Below, one piece after another: positions 5,988 through 11,952 of a DNA stretch of 11,952 nt. Position 1 is the stretch's first letter, and the number at the start of each line of letters is the position of its first letter. The position numbers were made by a program, and so were the translations under genes. This stretch comes from an uncultured Bacteroidales bacterium (GTDB taxonomy: Bacteria > Bacteroidota > Bacteroidia > Bacteroidales > Paludibacteraceae). The DNA is taken from the NCBI GenBank assembly GCA_937911235.1, contig CALDPN010000013.1, forward strand, positions 1 through 11,952, written 5' to 3'. Under the pieces are notes generated by a model. It had not been told where the DNA came from. It ran no database searches and was given only the letters and a program-made list of their open reading frames with translations.

Positions 5988-6052
5988 CAGGCATCGCAGT
6001 CGCTACGCTCCCTTGATACCTGCCTACCTAGAGACAAGTCCTCTACGAGGAC
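5988..6052. repeat. REP-like element, copy 4
   Basis: CAGGCATC 5988-5995 pairs with GATACCTG 6015-6022 (35-nt hairpin). The 20 bases from 6015 onward repeat those from 5929 onward, including the GTAG foot on the minus strand. The second palindrome is AGTCCTC-TAC-GAGGACT at 6036-6052, where both arms changed together relative to copy 3. It lacks the GCACCCC palindrome. Confidence 0.8.
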
Positions 6053-6073
6053 TAACTCCTAACTCCTAACTTT
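6053..6073. repeat. Short tandem heptamer
   Basis: TAACTCC occurs twice in tandem at 6053-6066 and is followed by the related TAACTTT at 6067-6073, immediately before the transporter stop codon on the minus strand. It marks the right edge of the REP array. Confidence 0.6.
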
Positions 6074-6076
6074 TAA

Positions 6077-6979
6077 CTAGCGTCTTGCTAATGAAATTTG
6101 GATGGAGTTGATGGTGTTTTGGGCGAGGATGTAGCAGATAGGGAGCCAGATTACTTCTGGGCTGAAATACATTTGGGCAAGCCAGATGCTTAAGATTACG
6201 TTTTTTTGGGCAAGGGCTTGACCACCTGCTATGGTTTCGTCAAACTTGCTGCCCACAAATCGGCCCGTGCCCCATTGGAAAAGGAAGCACGCAAAGGCTA
6301 GTCCTATTGCTTTAAGGATGAAAGAGATTTCAATATCAGAATTGATAAACTGATAAAATGCCTGTCCAATGATTAATGTGATGGCAAATGCCCACATGTA
6401 ATATGAAAATGATGCCACTTTTCTAATGCCGTTTATTGCCTTTGGCGAAAAACGTTTAAGTGTCAGGATAATAGCAAGAGGTAATACCACAGTAGGTATT
6501 ATCTTTTTTACTATAGTAAGGAAATCTACAAGGAAGTTGCCCTCTGCACCATTGCCTAAAAGTGGGAATAGGATAGGGGCAATAACTGCTATGTAGAGGT
6601 GGTCTATAAGCACAAAACGTGCCGAGAAATCTATCTTGCCACCCATAAGCGATACCACCACGGGAGAAGCATTGGCTGCAGCCCCGAATATAATCATAAC
6701 GAGCCCTTGCGCAAGGAAAAGGTCGTAGCTTTTGAATATATAGTAAAAGGAAATGCCAATTATGGTTTGAAGTAGGATAAAGATAACGTGTAGTTTTATC
6801 TTTTGTGGTTTTGCGTCTTCTATCTTTGAGAGTGATAAAATGAGCATTAGGAATATAAGAGATGGCAACAACCAAGAAAAGGATGTTGCCAATATATTCC
6901 ACCATTTAGCCCCTACTATGCCAGTGAATATGGCAAATAGAAGCGTCCAGTTCTTTATGAATTTTAAAATTTGCCCCAT
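6077..6979 (-). CDS. Polytopic membrane transporter, bile acid:Na+ symporter-like
   Basis: A 300-aa integral membrane protein with about ten hydrophobic segments, for example residues 12-30, 34-50, 64-82, 89-108 and 126-145, spread over its whole length. The helix-breaking motif IIFGAAANASPVVVSLMGGK near 96-115 and the C-terminal GGQALAQKNVILSIWLAQ, then WLPICYILAQNTINSIQ, resemble the SBF/BASS family (bile acid:sodium symporters), in which two such broken helices bind sodium and the organic anion. The substrate cannot be predicted. The family call is by resemblance only; another transporter with the same inverted-repeat fold is possible. The start at 6977-6979 is the first ATG before the first helix. 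It lies 34 bases downstream of the small membrane gene, with no promoter seen between, so the two are probably one operon. Confidence 0.6.
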   Translation of the reverse strand: MGQILKFIKNWTLLFAIFTGIVGAKWWNILATSFSWLLPSLIFLMLILSLSKIEDAKPQKIKLHVIFILLQTIIGISFYYIFKSYDLFLAQGLVMIIFGAAANASPVVVSLMGGKIDFSARFVLIDHLYIAVIAPILFPLLGNGAEGNFLVDFLTIVKKIIPTVVLPLAIILTLKRFSPKAINGIRKVASFSYYMWAFAITLIIGQAFYQFINSDIEISFILKAIGLAFACFLFQWGTGRFVGSKFDETIAGGQALAQKNVILSIWLAQMYFSPEVIWLPICYILAQNTINSIQISLARR

Positions 6980-6997
6980 AGGACTCCCATTGGGCTC

Positions 6998-7015
6998 AAG
7001 CTACCTTGGTAGCTT
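6998..7015. other. 18-bp palindrome between two membrane-protein genes
   Basis: AAGCTACC at 6998-7005 and GGTAGCTT at 7008-7015 are perfect complements around TT. The palindrome overlaps the stop codon of the small membrane gene. No T-run follows on the minus strand, so it is not a standard terminator. It may stabilise or process the mRNA between the two genes. Confidence 0.6.
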
Positions 7016-7184
7016 ATTTATCCATAGATTTTCTGGTACAGAATACGTGAAGTATAGCACCTACTAGTAATAATGCGCCGCCCACAGCTAACATTGTATT
7101 GCTATATTGAGCAGATAAAAGGAATGACTGTGCTATTAATACGATAGCACCTAAAAGAACTATTATAACACCTATGAATCTCAT
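7014..7184 (-). CDS. Small two-helix membrane protein (56 aa)
   Basis: A short open frame translates from ATG 7182-7184 to TAA 7014-7016 as 56 residues. Residues 3-24 (starting FIGVIIVLLGAIVLIAQSFL) and 31-48 (starting MLAVGGALLLVGAILHVF) are hydrophobic helices separated by a short polar turn, and the tail RKSMDK is basic. Small proteins of this shape are common in Bacteroidota, but I do not recognise a function. Support for it being a gene: a good promoter match 28-59 bases upstream of the ATG, the clean two-helix pattern, and the lack of any other explanation for the 270-bp gap. It is probably co-transcribed with the transporter downstream. Confidence 0.72.
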   Translation of the reverse strand: MRFIGVIIVLLGAIVLIAQSFLLSAQYSNTMLAVGGALLLVGAILHVFCTRKSMDK

Positions 7185-7211
7185 AATATTTATTGTTTTT
7201 TATTGGTTATG

Positions 7212-7243
7212 CAAAGTAAATCAATATTTTTTACGTAAACAAA
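7212..7243 (-). promoter_or_regulatory. Promoter for the small membrane protein and transporter genes
   Basis: On the minus strand TTTG (plus-strand 7240-7243) is followed after 20 bases by TTACTTTG (7212-7219), one mismatch from TAnnTTTG. Transcription would start near 7205, about 20 bases before the ATG at 7184. Confidence 0.6.
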
Positions 7244-7253
7244 GAAAAGTGGG

Positions 7254-9176
7254 TTAAATTTCAGTTTCTTCAAACATTTCTTCGTCTATATCTTGGTCTA
7301 TTCTTAAGTTTTCAATAATAAAGCTTTGTCTTTCGGTGGTATTTTCTCCCATATAGAAGCGCAAAAGTTGGTTTACAGCGTCTTCTTTATGTAGTGAAAC
7401 TTGCTCAAGTCTAATGTCTTTTCCAATGAAATGTTTAAACTCGTCTGGAGAAATTTCACCAAGACCTTTAAATCGGGTTATTTCTGCTTTTGCTCCCACA
7501 GCCTTAATGGCTGCTATCTTTTCGTCGTCTGAATAACAATAATGTGTTTCTTTTTTGTTTCTAACCCTGAAAAGTGGGGTTTGCAAAATGTAAACGTGTC
7601 CTGCCTTTACAAGTTCTGGATAGAACTGTAGGAAGAAACTCATAAGAAGAAGTCTAATGTGCATACCATCGTCGTCGGCATCTGTAGCAATTATCACTTT
7701 GTTGTATCTTAAGTTTTCAAGACCATCGTCTATATTTAGTGCAGCTTGAAGCAAGTTGAACTCTTCGTTTTTATAGGCTTCCACCTTGCTCATGCCGAAG
7801 CAGTTTAGTGGTTTACCACGAAGCGAGAACACAGCTTGTGTCTTCACGTCTCTACTTGTTGTTATAGAACCACTCGCTGAGTCGCCCTCGGTAATGAAGA
7901 TGCAGCTTTCCTCTCTTCTATCGCCTTTATTGTCGTTTAGGTGAATATGGCAGTCGCGAAGTTTGCGATTGTGCATATTTACCTTTTTCGCTCTTTCTCT
8001 TTCTTGTTTTGTTACATTGGAAATAGCTTTACGCTCACGTTCAGAGGCTTGAATCTTTTTAAGTAGCACCTCTGTCATCTCTGGGTGCTTGTGTAGATAA
8101 TTGTCAAGCTCTTTCTTTAAGAAATCGCCAACATATTTATTAATGCTAATGCCAGAGAATTCGTAAGGATTGCCATCTTTGTCTAGGTCTGGAGCCATAT
8201 TTGTAGAACCAAGTTTTGTTTTGGTTTGACTCTCAAATACAGGTTCCATCACGTTGATAGCAATACTAGCCACAATACCACTTCTAATGTCTTGTAGTTC
8301 AAAATTCTTACCAAAGAAGTCTTTTATGGTGCGGGCTATATGCTCTTTAAGCGCAGCTTGGTGTGTACCACCTTGTGTGGTGTGTTGACCATTTACGAAA
8401 GAATAATATTCTTCGCCATATTGGTTTGTATGTGTAAATGCCACTTCAATATCTTCTCCTTTTAAGTGAACAATAGGGAAAAGAATTTCAGAGGTACATT
8501 TTTCATTTAATAGGTCGAAAAGACCATTTTTAGAAACAAATTTTTGTTTATTGAACCATATTGTTAATCCTTGATTTAGATAACAATAGTTTCTAATCAT
8601 TGTTTCTACATAATCAAATCTGAAATGGAAGTTTCCAAATATAGAGTTGTCGGTGTCTGGTGTAAATGAAATTGAGGTGCCATCTTTTTCTGTGGTTGGC
8701 TCTAGTTCATATTCTTTTATCAAAACACCTTTTGAAAATTCTACTTTTTTTGCCATGCCATCGCGGTAGGAAATGGCAGTAAATGAAGAAGAAAGTGCGT
8801 TCACTGCTTTTGTACCCACACCGTTCAGACCTACAGATTTTTGGAATGATTTGGTGTCGTATTTAGCACCAGTATTCATGGTGCCCACGCAGTCTGCTAG
8901 TTTGCCTTGAGGAATGCCACGTCCGTAGTCGCGCACACTCACCTGTCTGTCGTTTATGTTAATCTCTATCTGATTTCCAAAGTGCATTCTAAACTCATCG
9001 ATAGAGTTGTCTATAACTTCTTTTAGGAGTACGTATATACCATCGTCGTTAGAAGATCCATCTCCAAGCTTACCTATGTACATACCAGGACGTAGGCGGA
9101 CATGTTGCAAACCTTCTAAAGTAATAATATTATCTTCGGCGTAGTCGTGTGCGGGAGTATTTGCAATCTCACTCAT
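7254..9176 (-). CDS. parE: DNA topoisomerase IV subunit B
   Basis: The ATPase subunit of a type IIA topoisomerase, 640 aa, which works with ParC to unlink daughter chromosomes. GHKL ATPase motifs are intact: EVIDNSIDE at 53-61, GRGIP at 85-89 and VGLNGVGTKAVNALS at 115-129. The transducer lysine loop QTKTKLGS is at 317-324. The TOPRIM domain has TEGDSASG at 429-436 and DADDDG at 499-504, and FKGLGE is at 569-574. The short length, without the gyrase insert, and the overall wording favour ParE over GyrB. I start at ATG 9174-9176. A GTG at 9194 would add six residues but lies at the expected transcription start, so it is unlikely to be in the mRNA. No parC lies in the window. Confidence 0.93.
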   Translation of the reverse strand: MSEIANTPAHDYAEDNIITLEGLQHVRLRPGMYIGKLGDGSSNDDGIYVLLKEVIDNSIDEFRMHFGNQIEININDRQVSVRDYGRGIPQGKLADCVGTMNTGAKYDTKSFQKSVGLNGVGTKAVNALSSSFTAISYRDGMAKKVEFSKGVLIKEYELEPTTEKDGTSISFTPDTDNSIFGNFHFRFDYVETMIRNYCYLNQGLTIWFNKQKFVSKNGLFDLLNEKCTSEILFPIVHLKGEDIEVAFTHTNQYGEEYYSFVNGQHTTQGGTHQAALKEHIARTIKDFFGKNFELQDIRSGIVASIAINVMEPVFESQTKTKLGSTNMAPDLDKDGNPYEFSGISINKYVGDFLKKELDNYLHKHPEMTEVLLKKIQASERERKAISNVTKQERERAKKVNMHNRKLRDCHIHLNDNKGDRREESCIFITEGDSASGSITTSRDVKTQAVFSLRGKPLNCFGMSKVEAYKNEEFNLLQAALNIDDGLENLRYNKVIIATDADDDGMHIRLLLMSFFLQFYPELVKAGHVYILQTPLFRVRNKKETHYCYSDDEKIAAIKAVGAKAEITRFKGLGEISPDEFKHFIGKDIRLEQVSLHKEDAVNQLLRFYMGENTTERQSFIIENLRIDQDIDEEMFEETEI

Positions 9177-9196
9177 ATATTTGATTTTAGGCACTA

Positions 9197-9204
9197 CAAA
9201 TATA
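9197..9204 (-). promoter_or_regulatory. -7 box of the parE promoter
   Basis: On the minus strand TATATTTG matches TAnnTTTG exactly. A TTTT (plus-strand 9224-9227) sits 19 bases further upstream, one base from the -33 consensus. The start of transcription, near 9190, leaves a leader of about 14 nt before ATG 9176. Confidence 0.7.
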
Positions 9205-9251
9205 ATAAATTTAATTAAAATTTAAAAGTGTAGATTTGCCTATTTCTTCTA

Positions 9252-9740
9252 TTATTTTTCAATAATGAGTGGTTTATTTAGGTATTCTGGCTTTGGACAG
9301 ATGTAAAAAGGAAGAAATTGGGTCATTTTGTACAAGCCATTAGGAAAAATTGCGTAGTCTTTCCAGTAGTTTGTGTTGTTTGCAGGGTATCTACCAAAGA
9401 ATTTTTGATCGCAAAGTTTTATGTAATCATCCATCTTTTTTGATACTAAATCGTAAACCATTTTGTGTGAACTATTGTGGTTTGCGTAGTACACTATTGC
9501 ACTATCAAAGTCTGCTGGAGTGGCTTTATACTTTTGTAAAATCTTTGAATAAATATATTTGCTTTCGTTAGAGGTGATATATTTGCAGGTTTCCATCCCT
9601 TCTGCAAGGTGAATATCAAACAAAAGATTAGCCATATATTTAGGATTGTTGATAAGAATATTATCACTCTTTGTTGCTTCGTTGTTTTTGCACGATGCAA
9701 CAAAAAGTAATAAAGATAATATGACTAATATTTTTCTCAT
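9252..9740 (-). CDS. DUF4296-like lipoprotein
   Basis: A 162-aa predicted lipoprotein. A basic MRK and a hydrophobic stretch lead to the lipobox VASC, with C17 as the lipidated residue, followed by a charged and polar linker (KNNEATKSD). The rest is a soluble, mostly helical domain with many tyrosines, matching what I know of DUF4296 proteins, which in Bacteroidales often lie beside lspA. Their function is unknown to me. Its ATG overlaps the lspA stop by four bases (ATGA), so translation is probably coupled; the protein itself would be a substrate of the peptidase encoded just upstream. It ends 75 bases before the parE start codon, with the parE promoter on the far side. Confidence 0.8.
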   Translation of the reverse strand: MRKILVILSLLLFVASCKNNEATKSDNILINNPKYMANLLFDIHLAEGMETCKYITSNESKYIYSKILQKYKATPADFDSAIVYYANHNSSHKMVYDLVSKKMDDYIKLCDQKFFGRYPANNTNYWKDYAIFPNGLYKMTQFLPFYICPKPEYLNKPLIIEK

Positions 9741-10291
9741 TTATATAGTCGTCTTTCAAATAAAATAAGCATGAAAATACCTATACAAATGGCAGAGTCG
9801 GCTAAGTTGAAGACAGGAGAGAAGAATATAAAATGTTCTCCACCCACCATTGGAATCCAATCCCAATAATGTCCTTCTATTAGTGGAAAGTATAGCATAT
9901 CCACTACCTTGCCGTAGAAATAAGGTGCGTAGTCAAACCATTTGCCGTAGAATACGCAGTCTATTATGTTGCCAGCGGCACCAGCAAGTACAAGGCTTAG
10001 GCATGTAAGAAGAAGCCAAGTTTCGTTTTTCTTAAGGCAGTATATAATATATCCAACAATACCTAGCGAGGCTATCATACGAAAAACAGTTAGGAAGATT
10101 TTATCTCCCCACTCAATACCGAATGCCATGCCGTCGTTTTCTACAAATAGAAGTCTAAACCATGATGTAATATAAAGTTCCTCATACAAATCGAATGAGG
10201 TCTTTATCCATAGCTTCAATGCTTGGTCTGCAAGTAATATTATAAAAACAAGAGAGGCACTATACAGTGCCTTTTTTGTGATAGAGTTCAT
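9737..10291 (-). CDS. lspA: Lipoprotein signal peptidase II
   Basis: An aspartic protease of the inner membrane that removes signal peptides from prolipoproteins after lipid attachment. The 184-aa protein has four membrane segments (about 10-28, 66-84, 92-110 and 160-178). Family motifs are present: AD-QALKLW at 21-28, VENDGMAFG at 50-58, GAAGNIID at 104-111 with VVDM at 129-132, and FNLADSAI at 161-168. D131 and D165 are the expected catalytic pair. It is slightly longer than the usual 160-170 residues because of an insert near 134-155 (with GHYWDWIP), which I associate with Bacteroidota members. It starts 2 bases after the dksA-like stop and overlaps the lipoprotein gene by 4, so the three form one operon. 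Confidence 0.95.
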   Translation of the reverse strand: MNSITKKALYSASLVFIILLADQALKLWIKTSFDLYEELYITSWFRLLFVENDGMAFGIEWGDKIFLTVFRMIASLGIVGYIIYCLKKNETWLLLTCLSLVLAGAAGNIIDCVFYGKWFDYAPYFYGKVVDMLYFPLIEGHYWDWIPMVGGEHFIFFSPVFNLADSAICIGIFMLILFERRLYK

Positions 10292-10293
10292 AT

Positions 10294-10671
10294 TTATTTT
10301 TTACCTTCTTTAGCTTCTATACTTAAGGTAGCGTGTGGCACAGCGCGAAGTCTTTCTTTAGGAATCAACTTACCTGTTACACGGCAAATACCGTAAGTTT
10401 TGTTTTCTATACGAACTAAAGCAGCTTGCAGGTTTTGAATAAATTTCATTAGGTGTTGTGCGCAACGTCCTATTTCTTCTTTGTTGGTTGCAGCAGCACC
10501 GTCTTCAAGCACTTTAAATGTAGGAGATGTATCGTTGATGTCGTTTCCATCTACATTATTTAATGCTCTTTTATAAATCTCGTAGTCTGCGTTAGCTTGC
10601 TCTAATTTTTGCATTATAAGTGTGCGGAATTCTTCCAATTCAGCATCACTATATCTTGTTTTTTCAGTCAT
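10294..10671 (-). CDS. TraR/DksA-family protein with degenerate zinc finger
   Basis: A 125-aa relative of DksA, the transcription factor that enters the RNA polymerase secondary channel and acts with ppGpp. The long coiled-coil is visible (about 8-37 and 60-90) with an acidic tip between (DGNDINDT, 41-48) in place of the DxxDxA tip. The C-terminal globular part reads YGICRVTGKLIPKERLRAVPHAT (93-115): it has the YGIC and IPxERL wording of the family, but only C96 of the four zinc cysteines remains; the second has become T99 and the last two are H113 and T115 or nearby. Zinc binding is therefore doubtful. It sits between ileS and lspA, as in other Bacteroidales. I do not give the symbol dksA because of these differences. 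Confidence 0.85.
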   Translation of the reverse strand: MTEKTRYSDAELEEFRTLIMQKLEQANADYEIYKRALNNVDGNDINDTSPTFKVLEDGAAATNKEEIGRCAQHLMKFIQNLQAALVRIENKTYGICRVTGKLIPKERLRAVPHATLSIEAKEGKK

Positions 10672-10696
10672 AACGTAATGATTTTAAAGTATAATG

Positions 10697-10704
10697 CGAA
10701 TATA
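10697..10704 (-). promoter_or_regulatory. Possible -7 box for the dksA-like - lspA - lipoprotein operon
   Basis: On the minus strand TATATTCG differs from TAnnTTTG at one position and lies 26 bases before the ATG. No clear TTTG is found 19-21 bases upstream. The 83-base gap after ileS has no hairpin with a T-run, so read-through from ileS is equally possible. Confidence 0.35.
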
Positions 10705-10754
10705 AGAAAAATATTCTACATTAACTAATCATCATTGTTATTTTTTATAAACAA

Positions 10755-11952
10755 TTATGCTTTTTTCAAATCAATAAATATGTTTTCAGCACCAAATTCT
10801 ATCTCTTCGCCTACTTTAGCATCATAGTTGTCAGATACTTCAAGTGTGTTGCAAAGGATTTGAGCTAGAATGTAATCTTTGTGGCTTTCAATAGCAGAAT
10901 TAATGTCCTTAAGGTTTTCGCCTTGGGCATATACGCAGATATTAATGCGGTCTGTAATTTCTAAGCCGTTAGATTTTCTAAGGTTTTGAATACGGTTGAT
11001 AAGTTCACGAGCAGTACCTTCTGCTTCAAGTTCAGCAGTTAGAGTAATATCTAGTGCAATAGTAAGTTTGCCTTCGTTTGCTACTAACCAGCCTGGAATG
11101 TCTTCAGAGAAGATAGCTACGTCTTCTGTGCTCACTTCTATTTCTGCACCGTCGATTGTTAGTTTATAGAAACCATCAGCCTCGAAACGAGAAATCTCTG
11201 CTTGTTCTAGGTTTTGAAGTGTGTTAGCCACAGCTTTCATGTTTTTACCGCATTTAGGACCAAGTTTTTTGAAGTCTGGTTTAATGCGTTTCACGAATAC
11301 GCCTTGAGAGTCTGTAACAATTTCTATGTCTTTAATGTTAAGCTCATTTTTAAGTAGGTCTTCTACGCTCTTAATGTGAGAGTCTGTAGTAGCATCTGTG
11401 CTAGGAATCATAATGCGGCTAAGTGGTTGACGCACTTTGATGTTAGCCTTTTTACGAAGTGCTAGTGCAAGTGAAGTAATGTTTTGAGCAATATCCATTT
11501 TAGCTTCAAGTTCACTATTGATAAGCTCTTCTTTCACTTGAGGGAATAGGCATAAGTGAACAGAACATTCTGAGAATCTGCCTGTTGCGCCATTTAAGTC
11601 GCAGAATAGGCGGTCTGCATAGAATGGAGCAATAGGAGCCATTAGGCGAGCTACAGTTTCTAAGCAGGTGTAAAGTGTTTGATATGCAGAAAGTTTGTCT
11701 GTATCCATTTTGCCAGCCCAGTAACGTTTACGGTTTAGACGTACGTACCAGTTACTTAAGCTTTCTGTAACGAAGTCTGAAATAGCACGACCAGCGCGAG
11801 TAGGCTCGTAAGAATCAAATCCGTCTTTCACTTCCTTCACAAGAGTGTTAAGTTTAGATAGGATCCATTGGTCAATTTCTGGACGTTCATTCATTGGCAC
11901 TTCTGCTTCTGAATATGTGAAGTTGTCCACATTTGCATAAAGTGCAAAGAAT
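10755..11952 (-). CDS. ileS: Isoleucyl-tRNA synthetase, C-terminal part
   Basis: The C-terminal 398 residues of the class I enzyme that charges tRNA-Ile. The frame is open to the right edge, reading FFALYANVDNF before the first possible internal start, so the catalytic domain with HIGH and KMSKS lies outside. The visible part begins at the end of the catalytic core and runs through the anticodon-binding helical domain (EIDQWILSKLNTL, then SNWYVRLNRKRYW and LMAPIAPFYADRL) into the extended C-terminal domains with RKKANIKVRQPLS, found in the longer IleS type. No cysteine-rich zinc finger is seen at the C-terminus, as expected for that type. An 83-base gap separates it from the dksA-like gene. 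Identity is near certain. Confidence 0.95.
   Translation of the reverse strand, partial: FFALYANVDNFTYSEAEVPMNERPEIDQWILSKLNTLVKEVKDGFDSYEPTRAGRAISDFVTESLSNWYVRLNRKRYWAGKMDTDKLSAYQTLYTCLETVARLMAPIAPFYADRLFCDLNGATGRFSECSVHLCLFPQVKEELINSELEAKMDIAQNITSLALALRKKANIKVRQPLSRIMIPSTDATTDSHIKSVEDLLKNELNIKDIEIVTDSQGVFVKRIKPDFKKLGPKCGKNMKAVANTLQNLEQAEISRFEADGFYKLTIDGAEIEVSTEDVAIFSEDIPGWLVANEGKLTIALDITLTAELEAEGTARELINRIQNLRKSNGLEITDRINICVYAQGENLKDINSAIESHKDYILAQILCNTLEVSDNYDAKVGEEIEFGAENIFIDLKKA

Noticed and set aside
5822..6016. A 64-residue open frame overlapping the transposase stop and the REP array
   Set aside because: It runs through palindromic repeats, has no family resemblance and an odd composition; it is a by-product of the repeats.
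5929..6034. Two identical 20-base segments that could suggest a CRISPR array
   Set aside because: There are only two exact copies, each half of a larger palindrome with a GTAG foot, and no cas genes. The REP explanation covers them.
6998..7015. Terminator between the small membrane gene and the transporter gene
   Set aside because: The palindrome is perfect but no T-run follows on the transcribed strand, and no promoter is seen before the transporter gene.
9177..9194. GTG start at 9194 for parE
   Set aside because: It lies at or before the expected transcription start set by the TATATTTG box at 9197-9204. ATG 9176 fits the family N-terminus.

Overview
The window looks like a chromosome segment from a Bacteroidota bacterium, most likely Bacteroidales and plausibly Prevotellaceae. 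The evidence is the AT-rich intergenic DNA, promoters of the Bacteroidota type (TTTG, about 19-20 bp, then TAnnTTTG), the near absence of Shine-Dalgarno sequences, and the block ileS - dksA-like - lspA - DUF4296 lipoprotein followed by a topoisomerase IV B subunit. Family assignments come from reading the translations. No database search was run.

Left edge (1-730): the C-terminal part of a phosphohexomutase (phosphoglucomutase/phosphomannomutase), ending at a strong terminator with a 16-bp stem that probably serves both converging genes.

Accessory island (about 729-6075): a RhuM-family DNA-binding protein with a PLD-like C-terminal domain (minus strand); a 740-bp intergenic region holding its promoter and structured leader, a REP-like palindrome cluster, and a roughly 300-nt structured RNA ending in a terminator; then a three-gene surface-polysaccharide cassette (hexapeptide acyltransferase, WbsX-like GH99-type protein, family 2 glycosyltransferase); then another REP-like element, a second copy of the promoter and leader, a single-domain HUH/Y1 transposase of the IS200/RAYT type, and two more REP-like elements. 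The RhuM and transposase genes face outward from the polysaccharide cassette and have homologous promoters and 5' leaders. Both leaders can form the same two hairpins, with compensatory base changes.

Conserved right side (6077-11952, all minus strand): a 10-TM-like transporter resembling the bile acid:Na+ symporter family, a 56-aa two-helix membrane protein (7014-7184), parE, a DUF4296-like lipoprotein overlapping lspA by 4 nt, a TraR/DksA-family protein with a degenerate zinc finger, and the C-terminal third of isoleucyl-tRNA synthetase, which runs off the right edge.

The most interesting signals are non-coding: the paired outward REP-promoter-leader units, the covarying leader hairpins, the switch-like polysaccharide leader RNA, and the REP array beside its probable transposase.
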